The notes: generated by a model not told the origin, from the letters alone. 64,000 nucleotides of DNA from Blepharisma stoltei (GCA_914767885.1 CAJZBQ010000053.1:1400501-1464500), one strand, 5' to 3'. Shown: positions 21,654-33,416, numbered from the stretch's first letter. A program made the numbers and translations.

Positions 21654-22346
21654 TTATGGGACTCTAAAAAATATCCCATCGTTTAATCTGAATAACTCAT
21701 CAGAGGCTTTATATCTTCCAACCGATGTGCTTCTTTCACTTTTCGTGGAATATTTTTCAGTCATTTTTAAATATTTCCCAATCACTTTATCATAATATGA
21801 ATTTGTAGTTTTAGGGATTGGAGTTTTACTTGGAGATCTTGAGGTATATTCGTAAGGCTTAAAATTTACGTCTCTTATTGGCTTTCTTTCAGTTCTTACA
21901 CGATATTTCCTTTTAAATTTTCTCGAAGTGCCTGGCTCTTCTTCAATTAAATCTAGTTGATATGAGAGTTTTGATTTGTTGTCTTTTCATGTAGAAATAG
22001 AAGGCTCACTTGATTTTGGAGAAGGGAGACTGTAAGAATACTCAGATCTGTCTAATGAATATGAAGAATCTGTTGAACTGCTTCGTGATAAAGGATGAGA
22101 AGAAGCACAGTAATTAATTAGGTCACTGCAGCAAGTAGAAAACTTTGGGGGAAGATGCTTGTTTGCTTCGAGTTTAGCCATCCTTTGGTATGTTTTGATC
22201 AAATTTCTTGAGAGGATTTCTTCGTCTATTTTTTCACCTTTGAGCATATAGAGAACACAATTTGATAAAGTGGTGATCAGCATTTCGCACAGCCTCCCAT
22301 ATGAAGTTTCTTGTAATCTTGTGCTGAAACCACTATAAACAGACAT
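21654..22346 (-). CDS. Unknown Ser/Lys-rich protein
   Basis: Continuous 230-codon frame only if TGA near 21985 is Trp (SISTWKDNK). The N-terminal ~70 residues are helical (SYGRLCEMLITTLSNCVLYML...), followed by serine-rich low complexity (SRSSSTDSSYS) and a basic tail with SPSKTPIPKT phosphorylation-like motifs. No family recognised. Confidence 0.65.
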
Positions 22347-22674
22347 TTAAAATTTATAAAATAATTTTTTGAGAGTGAGCAGAATGAGGCATCTCTAATT
22401 TAGAAATATGTTTGAATATAATATTTGATAAATGATTTAATAGATATATAAGCAATATAGTGCTTAAATCTCTCAAAATGAATTATAAATGCCAATAAAT
22501 TTACAGTGTTTTCTAAAATATCTATAAAAGAATATATAGTATAGCCAATTATTAAAAAACACACTCAGAATAATGTTATGCTTGGATAGATAGATCCTTT
22601 ATCTAATTTACTTGGCTTAGCAAAAAATTCTAAATTGCTGAATGTTATAATAAATTAAGTAAGCAATATTATTT

Positions 22675-24199
22675 ATGATAATCGATGAAAAATTGCAGTC
22701 CTATTCAGCATCTTCAATGGTTTCAAATAGCGATAATTCACTTGCTAGCATCAGATTGCTTCTTAACACACCTCCTTATCAAAGAACACACAAACAAATT
22801 GAAACGCTGCTTACGTTAACACAGAATATCAAATTTTTTAAAGAGCAAGTCAAGGAGAATGGTGAAGAAATTCATTATCAAGCCTGCCAATTCATGAGCT
22901 ATGAGCTCATTCAAGCAGATCAGGTATCAAATTATTTAGTATGTTTTCAAATTTGGGGAGTTTGGCGACAAATTCTACATAATCCTTCAAGGAAGGGCCA
23001 AAATTTTTGTGCCTTTTGTATCTGATGTTGACAAGAAAGAGAAAAAAACTGAAATGGTCGAAGTAGGTGAGTATGGACCTGGATCAGCATTTGGAGAGTT
23101 ATCATTAATTAAAGACATGCCCAGGTCCGCTTCAATCTTGTGTATTGCTGACACAGAATTTGCTGTTTTATATAAGGATGATTATTTGAGAATTCTTGGA
23201 AAATCAGAGACAATAAGATTAGATGAAATGATTGGATTTTTTCAGACGATGCCTATGTTTAAAAATTGAGGGAAAAAAGCTATTGGAAGATTAACTTATT
23301 TTTTCAAGGATAAAAGTCTTGTAAGGAATGATATACTTTATAAACAAGGAGATGAGTCGGAATATGTATATATTGTAAAGCAAGGAACCCTTGAGCTAAT
23401 AAAAGAAATCAGCTTAATTCATCAAGAAAAATCTCCTTCTTACCATGAATCTGGACATTTGAGAATTGAGCCTAGTTTTTCTCCAAGGAGACATAGAGCG
23501 AGAGTTGCTCTATTAGAAGTTGGTGAAATGATAGGTGATGAAGAAGCTTTAACTGACTCTGCAATGCACTTTACTTGCAAATGCTTTTCTTCAGTCGCTG
23601 AAATACTTTGCATCCCGAAAAAAGAATTCATCGCTAGGATCCGACATGAAGACACTTTGAATTTTTTATATGAAAAACACAGAATGAAAGAAGATTTCAG
23701 AAATTTCACCCTCGAAACTGTCACCTCAATAAATAGCTCTAAAATGACTCCTCCTCCTATTCAATGTGAAAGCTTCAGCAAAACTCCTCCACCCTCAGTA
23801 AAGTATTTAAGTACCCCAACGCTCATTAAATTCACACCTAAAACAACGAAAACAAAACTTTGCACAAGTCCATTAAAATGCAGACTAGCACCTATCAGCC
23901 CAAAAAAATTCAGAGCCATTAAAAAGGCAGCAATTGGAGATTGTGATGAAACAAAAAATACCCAAGAATCTTCGCTTGAATCACCAAAAACTAATTATCA
24001 TACACTAGGACTGTTTAAGGGATCTAAAGTCAAGCATTCTCTTAAAGTATTAACTAGTTCGAAAATATTTGATGTATCAAAAGCAGATTTAAATTTGTCA
24101 TTAGGACCATTGAAAAGAAAAAGTGCAGTTAGTCTTAAAAAAATCGTTGCACCTGTTCCAATTAGTTTGATTAGATTCAATAACAGCAATTTTAATTAA
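22675..24199 (+). CDS. Cyclic-nucleotide-binding domain protein
   Basis: Exons 22675-22923 and 22940-24199 join to 502 aa across a 16-nt intron. The N-terminal helix is followed by a cNMP-binding domain: KFGEFGDKFYIILQGRAKIFVP, then the phosphate-binding cassette GSAFGELSLIKDMPRSASI (about 125-143), matching the FGE(L/I)AL...PRxA signature. A second, more divergent cNMP-like domain follows (LYKQGDESEYVYIVKQGTLELI...EVGEMIGDEEALTDSAMHFTCKC). The C-terminal ~150 residues are basic and Ser/Pro/Thr-rich. It likely senses cAMP/cGMP in signalling or ciliary beating, without a kinase or channel domain in the same polypeptide. Confidence 0.88.
22924..22939 (+). other. 16-nt intron
   Basis: GTATCAAATTATTTAG; removal fuses IQADQ to YVFKFGEFGDKFYI, the conserved start of the cNMP domain. 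Confidence 0.92.
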
Positions 24200-24459
24200 T
24201 AAATTATATTATGAGAGATTGATAGCAATTAAATAAAATCTTTTCACTGTGGGAGTACAGCAACTATTATAGAGTAAGAATAAGCAAAGATTAGGAATAA
24301 TAATTATATGATCATCAAATAATTAAATTACGATTTGCAGATAAAAATATATCTAAACTTTCTTTAAAATAAATTCTTTACATCAAAAACAAATGCAATT
24401 ATTATAGATAAGTCATATCAAGGTTATTTTACCATATTATTATTAAAAAATTTGTAGAG

Positions 24460-26125
24460 ATGAGTTTATCACGAACATCTATGGAAAGGCTGAATTCAAT
24501 ATTTTTATTTTTGGTAAGCAGCCCAATATCGGATAATTTCATTTCAATAACCGAAAATCCAAGAAAAAACAAGTTCCCTTTGAATATTTTTGTTGATCAG
24601 TTGAATGGGTATAAGAATTCTGGACAATACTCTGTATCAACTTTATATAAAGCATTGGCTAAGATATGCAAAGAGAAGGACATCTTTTATACTTTAATGA
24701 ACATTCTGCATGATCATAGCGCTAAGCCCCTTGAAAAAAGCCATGAAAATTGCTTCCCTTGCCTCTCCTTCAAAATTAAAGGAAGTAAAATAATTTCATG
24801 CTTATGTAAAGAACCAGTAGCAGAAGAATTTCTAGAGAATTTTGGAATAAAAATCAATATTTTGGAAGTGTATCAGCCTATTGAAGAAGATTTATGATAT
24901 AAAAGGTTAATAGAAATATATATAGGGCAGTCATCTAACTTAATAAAGAGCTTAAAGCAGAGGTGCAAGGGTGAAAATTGCGCAAGAAAAGCAATTATTT
25001 CATACAATTTTGCTGAAAACCCAAATTATTTATTTTTCCATTTAAAATGAAGCCATTCCCCGAACATTTCAGAAATTATAAAAGTTTTATGTTCATTTTC
25101 AGTAAATTTCGATATCTCATTATTTACTGGCTCTAAGGACCAAAATAATTATGGTCTTGCTGGAATTTTACTAGAAAACAGCAGGATATCTGGATGTCTT
25201 GTATATAATCGAACACCAAATAACTGAAGCCTTTACATGGCAGACTTTAAAAAGGAAAACATATCTCTCTTCTATGCATTTCAATATATTATTCACAATA
25301 TCTTAATACCAACATCCTACTGCTACTATAAAGAGCCAAATAATTCTAGATTTTTAAGCATATCAGCATGACTTACTTTTGAGAGTAAATATATTTTAAA
25401 AGAAAATCGTAATTTCCAAACTAGGATTGCCAGATTCTAGTGATCTGGAAAAGATTGCGGATGGAGCAGAAGAGCATGACTTAGAAAAACAGGAAGAAAG
25501 CAAATCAATCATTCTCGATAATAAAATTGATGAAGTAAATATTGGCCCAATGATAAGCCAAGATCATGAATCGTTCAGTAATTCTGAGGAAGAAGAAGAA
25601 GAAGAAGAAACAGAAGAAATAGAAGAAACTGAAGAAGTAGAAGAAATAGAAGAAGATAAGATGGAAGATAAGCTGCAGAGACAAGTAAAATATACCGAAA
25701 ACCAAGAATATTTTGCATATAATAATGAAAAACCTATAGGATGAGCATGCAAAAGCTGTTTCGTTTATAATTACGGGCAAGAGAAATGCTTAAGATGCGA
25801 ATGGAGTATGGAAGTTGAAGGAGCTGGATGACTTTGCAGATGCGGAGGCGAAAACTTTGATATTGCTTGCGCAAATTGCAATGAGGAAATCCCTAAGTGC
25901 TCAAACTGTGGGATATGCTATTCGAATTTCCCAGTTGCTTGCCCAAAGTGTAGCAAATCAATGATCATTGGAAGAAAATGTAACTGCGGTTTTAAATATC
26001 TATCAGCTGCATGCCGTCTGTGCTTACAGTGCTTTAATGAAGTTTCATGGATCTGTAGGGCTTGTGAAATAAGAAACCCATTTTGTAATACTACATGCTT
26101 CAGATGTTTGAATCCAAGAATTTAG
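24460..26125 (+). CDS. Protein with acidic linker and C-terminal cysteine-rich zinc-ribbon repeats
   Basis: Exons 24460-25408 and 25425-26125 join over a 16-nt intron to 549 aa, ending TAG. Residues 1-315 form a globular domain whose C-terminal half (NYGLAGILLENSRISGCLVYNRTPNNWSLYM) is reminiscent of the last strands of ubiquitin-specific protease folds, but no Cys/His catalytic residues are clear. An acidic stretch (EEEEEEEETEEIEETEEVEEIEE) follows, and the C-terminal ~125 residues hold about ten C-x2-C pairs (CKSC, CLRC, CRCG, CANC, CSNC, CPKC, CNCG, CLQC, CRAC, CFRC) as in zinc-ribbon/RanBP2-like modules. A pseudo-deubiquitinase is one possibility; low certainty. Confidence 0.72.
25409..25424 (+). 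other. 16-nt intron
   Basis: GTAATTTCCAAACTAG. Removing it continues KENR into LPDSSDLEKIADG; otherwise the upstream frame stops at 25438. Confidence 0.85.
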
Positions 26126-26567
26126 CTTAATTAATTTGGAGGTTTATCTTTAATATCATATAGCTAGCTATTTTTATTAATGGCTTGTTAATAATATCCT
26201 ATATTGTGGATTTCTATTTAATAATCATGGATTTTATTCATCAAGATTTCTTAAATTTACACTCTAATCTCTTTGACCAAAACGAGATTTGGGGTTTGAG
26301 ACCAAAAATAAAGGATTAGGCCTTACAATATTTGCTGCATCTATCCCTTAATTATTTGCAGCACATATATCAAATGATTATAATATTTTGCTGACTCAAT
26401 ACCCTCTTCAGCATGTGAGGCTTAGTATGGCCTAATGGAATTTGGCACAATTCGCATGCGGAAAATGGAATAATAAAATATAATTATTAGTTTTATATGC
26501 TATTTAAATTATTAATCACATTAAAGACTGAAATTTATTTGATTATCAATAGTTGAATAATTATAAG
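26126..26567. other. Intergenic; possible coding relic
   Basis: No intact gene. About 26220-26480 has a lower AT content and short coding-like stretches in shifting frames broken by stops (MDFIHQDFLNLHSNLF..., KGLGLTIFAASIP), which may be a decayed gene or element fragment. Confidence 0.3.
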
Positions 26568-26888
26568 ATGGATTATCAAGAACCTTTTTGTGGCTGCTTT
26601 TCAGATCTTTATAGCTGTCTAATTCAAGATGCAGTGCCTTGCGGAGGTTGCATTGTAAATGCTATGGCAACTGTGAATGCTACAGGGGAGAAATTTTGGG
26701 GACTTTGTGCTATCAATGCTTTAACTTGCTGCATCGGCATGGCAAATAATAGACAAAAGATAAGAAATAAGTTTGGAATGAACGAAGATTGGACAACTGA
26801 CTGCGTTTCATATCTTTTCTGCAATTTATGCACAGTGACTCAAGATTATAGAGAAGTTGAAAATCGAAATCTGATGAGTCCTAACTAA
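26568..26888 (+). CDS. PLAC8/cornifelin-family cysteine-rich protein
   Basis: Start chosen at ATG 26568 (MDYQEPFCGCFSD). The 106-residue product has the PLAC8 layout: Cys-rich hydrophobic N-terminal segment (CGCFSDLYSCLIQDAVPCGGCIVNA), a second hydrophobic stretch (WGLCAINALTCCIGMANN), then the signature R-x2-IR-x-KFG...DWTTDCVSYLFCNLCTVTQDYREVENR. Members are small membrane proteins linked to cell-size control and metal tolerance in other eukaryotes. Single exon. Confidence 0.85.
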   Translation: MDYQEPFCGCFSDLYSCLIQDAVPCGGCIVNAMATVNATGEKFWGLCAINALTCCIGMANNRQKIRNKFGMNEDWTTDCVSYLFCNLCTVTQDYREVENRNLMSPN

Positions 26889-27261
26889 TCTGTTTACTTC
26901 GGTATTATTAAAGATAATCTTCTTTATATTTTAAGAACAAATATAGCATCATATCAAGCTATGAAATAGTAATCAAAAAATTAAATATTTTAGTTCTAAG
27001 ATAATGATATATATCTATAAAGAATTCAAAATAGCTTTTAATTAAATTAATTAATGATTGTTTAGGCAGGATCGTAGGCCTTTATCTTTATGGTACAGAG
27101 CATTTTCTCCAGATCATGTGAAATTAAAATTCAAGGATAATATGATTTATGTATAACTTCTAAAGGAAACATAATTAGACTAAATTTATTCCGAGGAGTA
27201 AAGGATTTTATTAGTTTACATCACAACAGAGATGAAAATATAAATTTTTTCATTTTATAAA

Positions 27262-27621
27262 ATGAAAGATATTCCCAAAGAAGACCCTGAAGAAGTTGAG
27301 CGCAAGAAAAAACGACAAGAACGATTTGGAGTTCAGTCAGAAAAAGAAAAAAAGGTTGAAAGAGCTCAAAGGTTTGGATTGCAAAATTCAGAGCTAGACA
27401 AGATCAAAAAATCTGAGCGCAAAAAAAGATTTGGAGGCATCACTGGGAATACTGAAGAAGAATCGAAGAAAATTGAGGAAAGAGCAGCAAGATTTGGGCT
27501 ATATAACGAGAATCAAGAACATCAGAAGCAAAAAGAAAGAAAAGAAAGATTTGGAGTTGTTGATCCAGAAACAGAAAAAGAAAAGAAGATGGCAAGACAA
27601 GATAGATTTGGTGCCAAATAA
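27262..27621 (+). CDS. RFG-repeat nuclear protein, SARNP/Tho1-like C-terminal type
   Basis: 119 aa made of five repeats of the type (K/R)-x2-RFG-(x) embedded in charged helix: RQERFGV, RAQRFGL, RKKRFGG, RAARFGL, RKERFGV, RQDRFGA. That repeat is characteristic of the RNA-binding C-terminal domain of SARNP/Tho1/MOS11 mRNA-export factors. There is no N-terminal SAP domain, as in plant MOS11-like short forms. Probable role: binding RNA in the TREX/export pathway. Confidence 0.75.
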   Translation: MKDIPKEDPEEVERKKKRQERFGVQSEKEKKVERAQRFGLQNSELDKIKKSERKKRFGGITGNTEEESKKIEERAARFGLYNENQEHQKQKERKERFGVVDPETEKEKKMARQDRFGAK

Positions 27622-27962
27622 ATAATATTAATCCACTCTAAACACTCATTTACACACATCAAATAAATTTGTGCTTTTGCAAAGACAACCTTCGAACTGA
27701 ACATGAGTTGGCAGGTCAGATCATTCATAATTTGAGAGAGAAATTAAATCAAATAAATAGATTATTGTATTGGCCAGATATAATGAAATTAATTATAATT
27801 ATCCAAAAATAATAAAATTTACTAGTTTTCCTTAGATAATCACTTAATTTTAATTAATAAAAGCATTGAAAATTATGAGATGTTTACTGATGCTCAATCA
27901 TTTTGCAATAAATTTATTATTAATAGCCTCACAATATTCTTAAATTTTAATTAATTAATTAA

Positions 27963-29246
27963 TTAATCCCCAAACAACACCTGAAACTCTGCTGAGACAT
28001 CTCCTGGCTTTTTCCATACATGAGTTGCATAAGAAAACTCAATTCTTCCAAAGGCTCCTACCCATCCAAGCCCAATTCCAACTGACCCTCTAGCCTTTTC
28101 CCTAAAATACGTCTTTAAATTTGTTACTTTATGTGGTTCTTCACATATCATATTTGCATACAAATAAGGAACGAGCCCAACACCACTTATCACTGGCGTA
28201 TTATAGAAATGAAGCTTAGTTTCCAAATTGAGAACAGAGAGTTTCCCTAAATCATCCCCTTCAACCGCAAACTTTCCTCTCATAGTTGGATCTGCTGGCT
28301 GTTCACGAGTTCCTATAGCTTGAAATCCCTTAATATATCTTGACCTATATCTATCATTAATCTTTGTTGTCGTATTCTTCCAAGGAATAAATGCTCCTAA
28401 GCCAAATGTAGATTGAAATACAACATTTGATAAAATAGGGAAATAGTGGTTAAATTTCAAATCTACTTTATGGAAATTCACGTCTCCTCCTAGTGCGAAT
28501 TCATTGGTGATTGATGTGAGAGATCCAGTCCTGGGCTCGGATGTGTCATCTCTTAAATCACGAGTGTAAGTATGAGATATATAATTTTTCACAGAAACAG
28601 GCAACTCTTCTTTTAATAGCTTTAATGAAGCATATTCGACTGCAACGTCATTAGTCCTTATAAATCTTCCAGCTTCTAGTTTATGCTTTCCATTTGCAGA
28701 CTTAATAGCGAAGCTTCCTCCGTAAGCATTTTCTTTTACATTTTGATCAAGCTCATCGCTGTACTTTTTGACTGAATACATCATTTCCCACTTCCCTGGC
28801 ATATAAAGTTTATCATGATGAAAGACTTCATATCCCCAAGTCCCTGTATTGAGTTTATACTCCAGATTAATATTCGTTAAATCTGCCTTCCCCCTTAGAT
28901 TTCTCAAATGAGCTGAAAGTACGCTTTTTCCACCCTCACTATCTGCATTTGCTCCAAAGCTAAGATTCCACCATCTCTTATCTTTCAGCACAAACTGAAC
29001 CAAAGCTGCATCAATCGTTTTCCCTGGCAATACAATAGCATCGCAGCTTCGATACATATCCAGAGCATTAAGCTTATAAACTGTTTCCTTGATCTTTGCA
29101 TGAAGCTCTTCTACAGATCTTGATTTTGTCAGAGGCCTGACATATCTTTTTAAAAGCTCAGGGTTTGTAGAAGTGTTTCTGAAATCAAGCTCTACGCTGA
29201 CGATTGGATTCTTTGCGTGGTCTCGGAGTTCTTTGAGTTCCTCCAT
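27963..29246 (-). CDS. SAMM50: Mitochondrial SAM50-like beta-barrel assembly protein
   Basis: 427 aa from the ATG at 29246 (MEELKELRDHAKNPIVSV). The N-terminal ~100 residues fit a single POTRA-like domain (VELDFRNTSTNPELLKRYVRPLTKSRSVEELHAKIKETVYKLNALDMYRSCDAIV), and the rest is an Omp85/bacterial-surface-antigen barrel with alternating strands, ending GIGLGWVGAFGRIEFSYATHVWKKPGDVSAEFQVLFGD. SAM50 inserts beta-barrel proteins into the mitochondrial outer membrane. An upstream in-frame ATG at 29351 would add a hydrophobic 35-residue leader, but that DNA also encodes basic sequence on the opposite strand and SAM50 needs no leader. Confidence 0.85.
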   Translation of the reverse strand: MEELKELRDHAKNPIVSVELDFRNTSTNPELLKRYVRPLTKSRSVEELHAKIKETVYKLNALDMYRSCDAIVLPGKTIDAALVQFVLKDKRWWNLSFGANADSEGGKSVLSAHLRNLRGKADLTNINLEYKLNTGTWGYEVFHHDKLYMPGKWEMMYSVKKYSDELDQNVKENAYGGSFAIKSANGKHKLEAGRFIRTNDVAVEYASLKLLKEELPVSVKNYISHTYTRDLRDDTSEPRTGSLTSITNEFALGGDVNFHKVDLKFNHYFPILSNVVFQSTFGLGAFIPWKNTTTKINDRYRSRYIKGFQAIGTREQPADPTMRGKFAVEGDDLGKLSVLNLETKLHFYNTPVISGVGLVPYLYANMICEEPHKVTNLKTYFREKARGSVGIGLGWVGAFGRIEFSYATHVWKKPGDVSAEFQVLFGD

Positions 29247-29409
29247 ATTATTTGCTAGTGATAACAAATTTATGTCAAGTGAGCCAGGGAAAAAGAATGC
29301 AAGGAGCAAAGCAAAAAGGACAGAAAATAAAGAAAAAAAAGAAAGTTCCATACAAGAAAATATTCATTGATCACTAGGATTTCCAAACGCTAAAGATGCG
29401 CAGGAAATT

Positions 29410-30264
29410 ATGCAAGAAAAAGCAAAGCATCAGGCTAAGCTTTTAGAATTACATGAAGAGGTAAGGAATAGTTTTTTTAATGACGGAGTATCGCATCAGA
29501 GCCAAGTGATATTAAGAAGGATCGTCCAAAATCCTGCTGTTCCACAGAAATATGAGTTTTTCAATCTGCTTGATGCTTTAAATACAGCCCATCAAGAAAT
29601 GCTTATGAATGAGCTAGAACTTGCTGTATGAGAAATTTATCTTGAAAAATTTGTATGAAAAGACAAAGAAACTCCTTTGCTCCTACTATTAATGCTCTCT
29701 GCATTTGCGGTAAAAAGCTATTTTAATGAAGATGTCAGCACTTATCAGGCCTATTTATCCGTAAAGTATCCTGGATTTTTGGAGGCTTATGAAAAGTGGT
29801 ATAATGTATATAAAAATGATATGAATATTAGCCCGATCGAATTGAATGATAAATTTAGAGATTTAAATAAATTTGTAACTACTCCAGGAGATACAAAAGT
29901 TGTAGACTATAATTACTACGTTGATGAAATTTTGCAGAATTCGGCGAGCTATACGGTGAAAAGTAAAGATTCCTTGCAGAGACTAACTAATGATCAGGAA
30001 ATCATGGATATATATTCAGCTTATATAAAAAGAGAACCAATTATCATTAATAATCAGCAGATTTTGGACACTGAAATGCTTGCACCAACTTTGTCTAAAC
30101 TGGATTCAGTGCTAAGCGGAATTGAAACAGAAGGGCTGAATAATTTCGAAAGTAATAAAGCTTCAGGAGTTCCGATCATAGCAAGCAATATGGTGCTTGA
30201 AAGAATAGATTCAATTTGTACTGAAATTTTACTATCGCAAGAAAATAGCCATAACAAATCATAA
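29410..30264 (+). CDS. Unknown protein, divergent neighbour of the SAM50-like gene
   Basis: 284 aa from ATG 29410, reading two TGA codons as Trp (LAVWEIYLEKFVWKDKE). The frame is open further upstream to an ATG at 29271, which would leave only 24 bp between divergent start codons, so the start is uncertain. The N-terminal part is amphipathic helix (ILRRIVQNPAVPQKYEFFNLLDALNTAHQEML); one short hydrophobic stretch TPLLLLLMLSAFAV lies near residue 85. No family recognised. Confidence 0.6.
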
Positions 30265-30428
30265 ATTATTTAAGCAGTATCAAATCAAAAGGAGCTACTA
30301 AAAATTTTTATTATCTAGCTATTCCTTATTTTTATAAAAAATTGATATTTATTTTTGTTTTATTATAAACTCTGTGCTTATTTATCTAAAATTGGATATT
30401 CAAAGCAGAATAATAATCCTAATGCTTA

Positions 30429-30764
30429 CTCCGCCCCCTCCGTGAGTGAACAAAACCATTAGAAAAATCGCTATTTTTTGCCCAAAAACCCACTCTCCGT
30501 GAGTGAACAAAAATTTTTTTGATAGAAAAATTTTTTATGGAAAAAAAAATTTGATATATAAATGATAATTACTATAATGAAATATAGAGCTAATTCTGTT
30601 TAATTTTGAACGAATTGCTTTTTAAAACATAAATTTTATAAATTAAATTAATATTTGCTTTCCAATTTTTGCGAATTAGGATTTTTTTAAATTTCGAAAA
30701 AAAATATTTTTTATAAAATTTATAAATAAATTTTTTTGTTCCCTCACGGAGGGGGGGGGAGTTA
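30429..30764. mobile_element. MITE-like IES, C-rich TIR family
   Basis: TA-bounded (30427-30428, 30763-30764). Ends CTCCGCCCCCTCCGTGAGTG and complement of the same (CTCACGGAGGGGGG...AGT). Internal second TIR-like copy and the AT-rich core match the 34319 element, which is proved by frame restoration. Lies between a plus gene and a minus gene that converge. Confidence 0.8.
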
Positions 30765-30797
30765 ATATTTTTTCAAATTCCTTTTATATTATTGGAA

Positions 30798-31973
30798 TTA
30801 TTCTTTCTTTTTACTTTTTTCTTTGAGCCACTCCGTCCTGTTTCCATTTTTCCAAATCCCTCTTCGAGTTTCAAATGTTTTTGTCTTTTTATTTTCAAAG
30901 GTTTGAGTCCCTTCTCCATCTTGCTTTCCTTCTTTAAATTCTCCATCATAAACTTGGCCATTTGGCCAAGTAAGAACGCCATGCCCATGCATTAAACTAT
31001 CTTTCCACTCGCCTTCATATTTTTTCCCTTCTGCCCATGTAAAAACTCCATAGCCTTCTATAATGTCATTTTTGAACTCCCCTTCAAAAACATTTCCATT
31101 TTCCCATCTAATTATCCCCGTTCCATTTTTTTGCCCATTTTTAAACTCTCCTTCAAAAATAGATCCGTCCTCAAGCTTTTCTTTACCTTTACCATATGGA
31201 GTTCCATTTCTAAAGCTCCCTTCATATCTTGATCCATCTGGTTTTTGAAGAACTCCATTCCCAGAAGGTTGCCCTCTTTTGAATTCTCCTTCATAAAGTT
31301 CTCCATCTGCACTAATAAATCTTCCATTGCCGGCCTTTTTGTTATTTTTAAAGTACCCTACATATTTCGAGCCGTCTTGACCGATTTCAACGCCAAGCCC
31401 ATGCTTTTCTCCGAGCTCGTTCCATTCCCCCTCATAAATAGACCCATCTTCAAGTTCAACAGCTGCAAAATGAGCTACATTTTCGTGGTCATCTTCTGGA
31501 GCTTGAGGTTTGTATTTACCTAATTCTTTTTCCAGCTTTCTAACAGTTTTAGCTATTTTTGAAGATAAAGAATCAGTGAAAGGAGTGTATATTTTTGTTG
31601 GATCAAGTCTTTTAACATTTTTGGAAGCAGCAATTTCTTTTCTTACTAAATAGCCTCTTGCTGCGCTTTGTATGCAGACGTCATCTCTGCTTACTTTTTG
31701 CTTGGCATCTGGCTGTTGTTGCAGCTCATCATTTGATACTTCTAAGTTCTCTTCTTTTGCATTTATTTGAGGATGAACCTTGATTATGCTATCTTCTTCT
31801 TCTTCTTCCTTAACGTCTTCCTTCAAATTTCTATTGTTGTCTTGAATGATGATTGCTGCTTTTTCATCATAATTTCCGGTTTCCTGCTTCAATGGAGCTT
31901 TAGTCCTTCTGCTCATGTCCATTTCTTCATTTGAAAGGCCACCTTCCTTTAAGCAAGAACAATCAACACCCAT
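30798..31973 (-). CDS. MORN-repeat protein with IQ motif and N-myristoylation signal
   Basis: 391 aa from ATG 31973 (MGVDCSCLKEGG), where Gly2 and Ser6 fit N-myristoylation and Cys5/Cys7 could be palmitoylated. An upstream in-frame ATG would bury this signal. Residues ~40-110 are charged; an IQ motif CIQSAARGYLVRKE (about 120-133) predicts calmodulin binding; from ~180 there are eight or nine MORN repeats (YEGEWNELGEKHGLGVE, YVGYFKNNKKAGNGRF, FEGEFKNGQKNGTGII...). It is likely a membrane-peripheral scaffold responding to Ca2+, as in the ciliate cortex. Confidence 0.88.
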   Translation of the reverse strand: MGVDCSCLKEGGLSNEEMDMSRRTKAPLKQETGNYDEKAAIIIQDNNRNLKEDVKEEEEEDSIIKVHPQINAKEENLEVSNDELQQQPDAKQKVSRDDVCIQSAARGYLVRKEIAASKNVKRLDPTKIYTPFTDSLSSKIAKTVRKLEKELGKYKPQAPEDDHENVAHFAAVELEDGSIYEGEWNELGEKHGLGVEIGQDGSKYVGYFKNNKKAGNGRFISADGELYEGEFKRGQPSGNGVLQKPDGSRYEGSFRNGTPYGKGKEKLEDGSIFEGEFKNGQKNGTGIIRWENGNVFEGEFKNDIIEGYGVFTWAEGKKYEGEWKDSLMHGHGVLTWPNGQVYDGEFKEGKQDGEGTQTFENKKTKTFETRRGIWKNGNRTEWLKEKSKKKE

Positions 31974-32447
31974 TTTATTTATTCTATAATACCATAAATA
32001 AGATAAGGAAATTAAAAACGTTTTCATATTATATATTTTTAATATAGTTTAATCAATAACAAAAAAGACATTAAAAATTAAAATATATTAAGAAATAAAA
32101 CAACCTTTTATCTTGTAAATATCTTCGTATAATTAATAAATTCTATGCTTAATGATGAATAAGTCTTAATTTTGTCTATTTCTAAAGATTAATAATAGCT
32201 ATTTACTATAGGTAGCTATGCCTCAGATAATGAAAGTTTAATTGTTATTTATTCGTTAAAGTCCTTCAGACTATTATGGAAAAAGATTTAATTATAAATA
32301 TTTTTTGATATTTGTACTTACGAAAAATAATTCAAGAATACTCATTTCATTAGTCAGTTTTTATAAAACTTAATATTTAGCAGAGTAATCCAGTATCTGC
32401 TAATAAGATATCTTAAGCATAATTAAAATAAACTGTTTGATTGTTTA
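31974..32447. other. Divergent intergenic region between two MORN genes
   Basis: 474 bp, extremely AT-rich. It must hold the promoters of both genes but I see no defined motif. Confidence 0.4.
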
Positions 32448-33404
32448 ATGGGCTGCAGTTCTTGCTCCTCCTGCTTTGGGAAGAACCAAGATTCAAAATC
32501 AGATCAAGACGTCGAAGTTATTGAAATCGAAGAGAGCCAGCAGAAAAATAAAAAACTTTTGCTCACTTCCCCTGAAAACCCTCTTAAAAACGCTTTGCCA
32601 GATCATCAAAATTATCCAAGTGTCTTATCGCCATCTGAGCACGTTCGTATCGCAGAAGGCCGCCTTCCTCATTTTCAATTTGACCGCGATGATGGTTATC
32701 CAGAGCTATTTGACCCTCCTGAGCACCCTGTTATTGGCTGCACTTACATTGGGCAAAAAAATCAATTCAATCAAAAACACGGGCGAGGTATGATTATATG
32801 GGAAGATGGATCTAAATATATCGGATATTGGAAAAACGATAAAGCAAACGGCCGAGGCCGTTTAATTCATTCTGATGGAGACGTCTATGAAGGATATTGA
32901 TATGAGGATAAAGCTCATGGAAAAGGAAAATACACACATTTCAACGGATCAACTTATGAAGGCGATTGAAATGAAGACCAACAAGAAGGACTAGGATTAG
33001 AAAGATGAACCGATGGCGCATACTACAGAGGGCACTACAAAGCAGGCAAAAAGAATGGGTATGGAGAATTCCACTGAGCCGATAGCTCTGTATATAAAGG
33101 TCAGTTCATTGATAACCGAATTGAAGGGTTTGGAGTCTACACATGAAAAGATGGCCGAAAATATGAAGGATGATGAAAAGATAATCAAATGCATGGAAAA
33201 GGAGTTTTCAATTGACCTGATGGCAGGCTGTATCAAGGTGACTATATAAGTGATCAAAAGCAAGGCTACGGAGAATTTTTTTGGCCAAGCCGAAAAGTCT
33301 ATAAAGGCTTTTGGCTTGATGGGAAGCAGCATGGGCGAGGATCTTTAATTAATCCTCAAGGCATAAAAACTGGGGAATGGGAAAATGGGAGGTTTGTAAA
33401 TTAG
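32448..33404 (+). CDS. MORN-repeat protein, N-terminally acylated
   Basis: 318 aa with six or seven TGA codons read as Trp at conserved MORN tryptophans ([45 protein letters not shown]). [11 protein letters not shown] at the start is a strong dual acylation signal (Gly2 myristoyl, Cys3/6/9 palmitoyl). Nine MORN units run from about residue 105 to the end ([11 protein letters not shown]). It is one of the clearest proofs in the window that TGA encodes Trp. Divergent from the MORN-IQ gene. Likely membrane-attached cortical scaffold. Confidence 0.9.
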
Positions 33405-33416
33405 TTTTTATTTAAT

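Noticed and set aside
29173-29370. Extension of the 29410 gene leftwards across the SAM50-like start
   Set aside because: No in-frame ATG before 29271, and the DNA overlaps the SAM50-like 5' region; left as start uncertainty.
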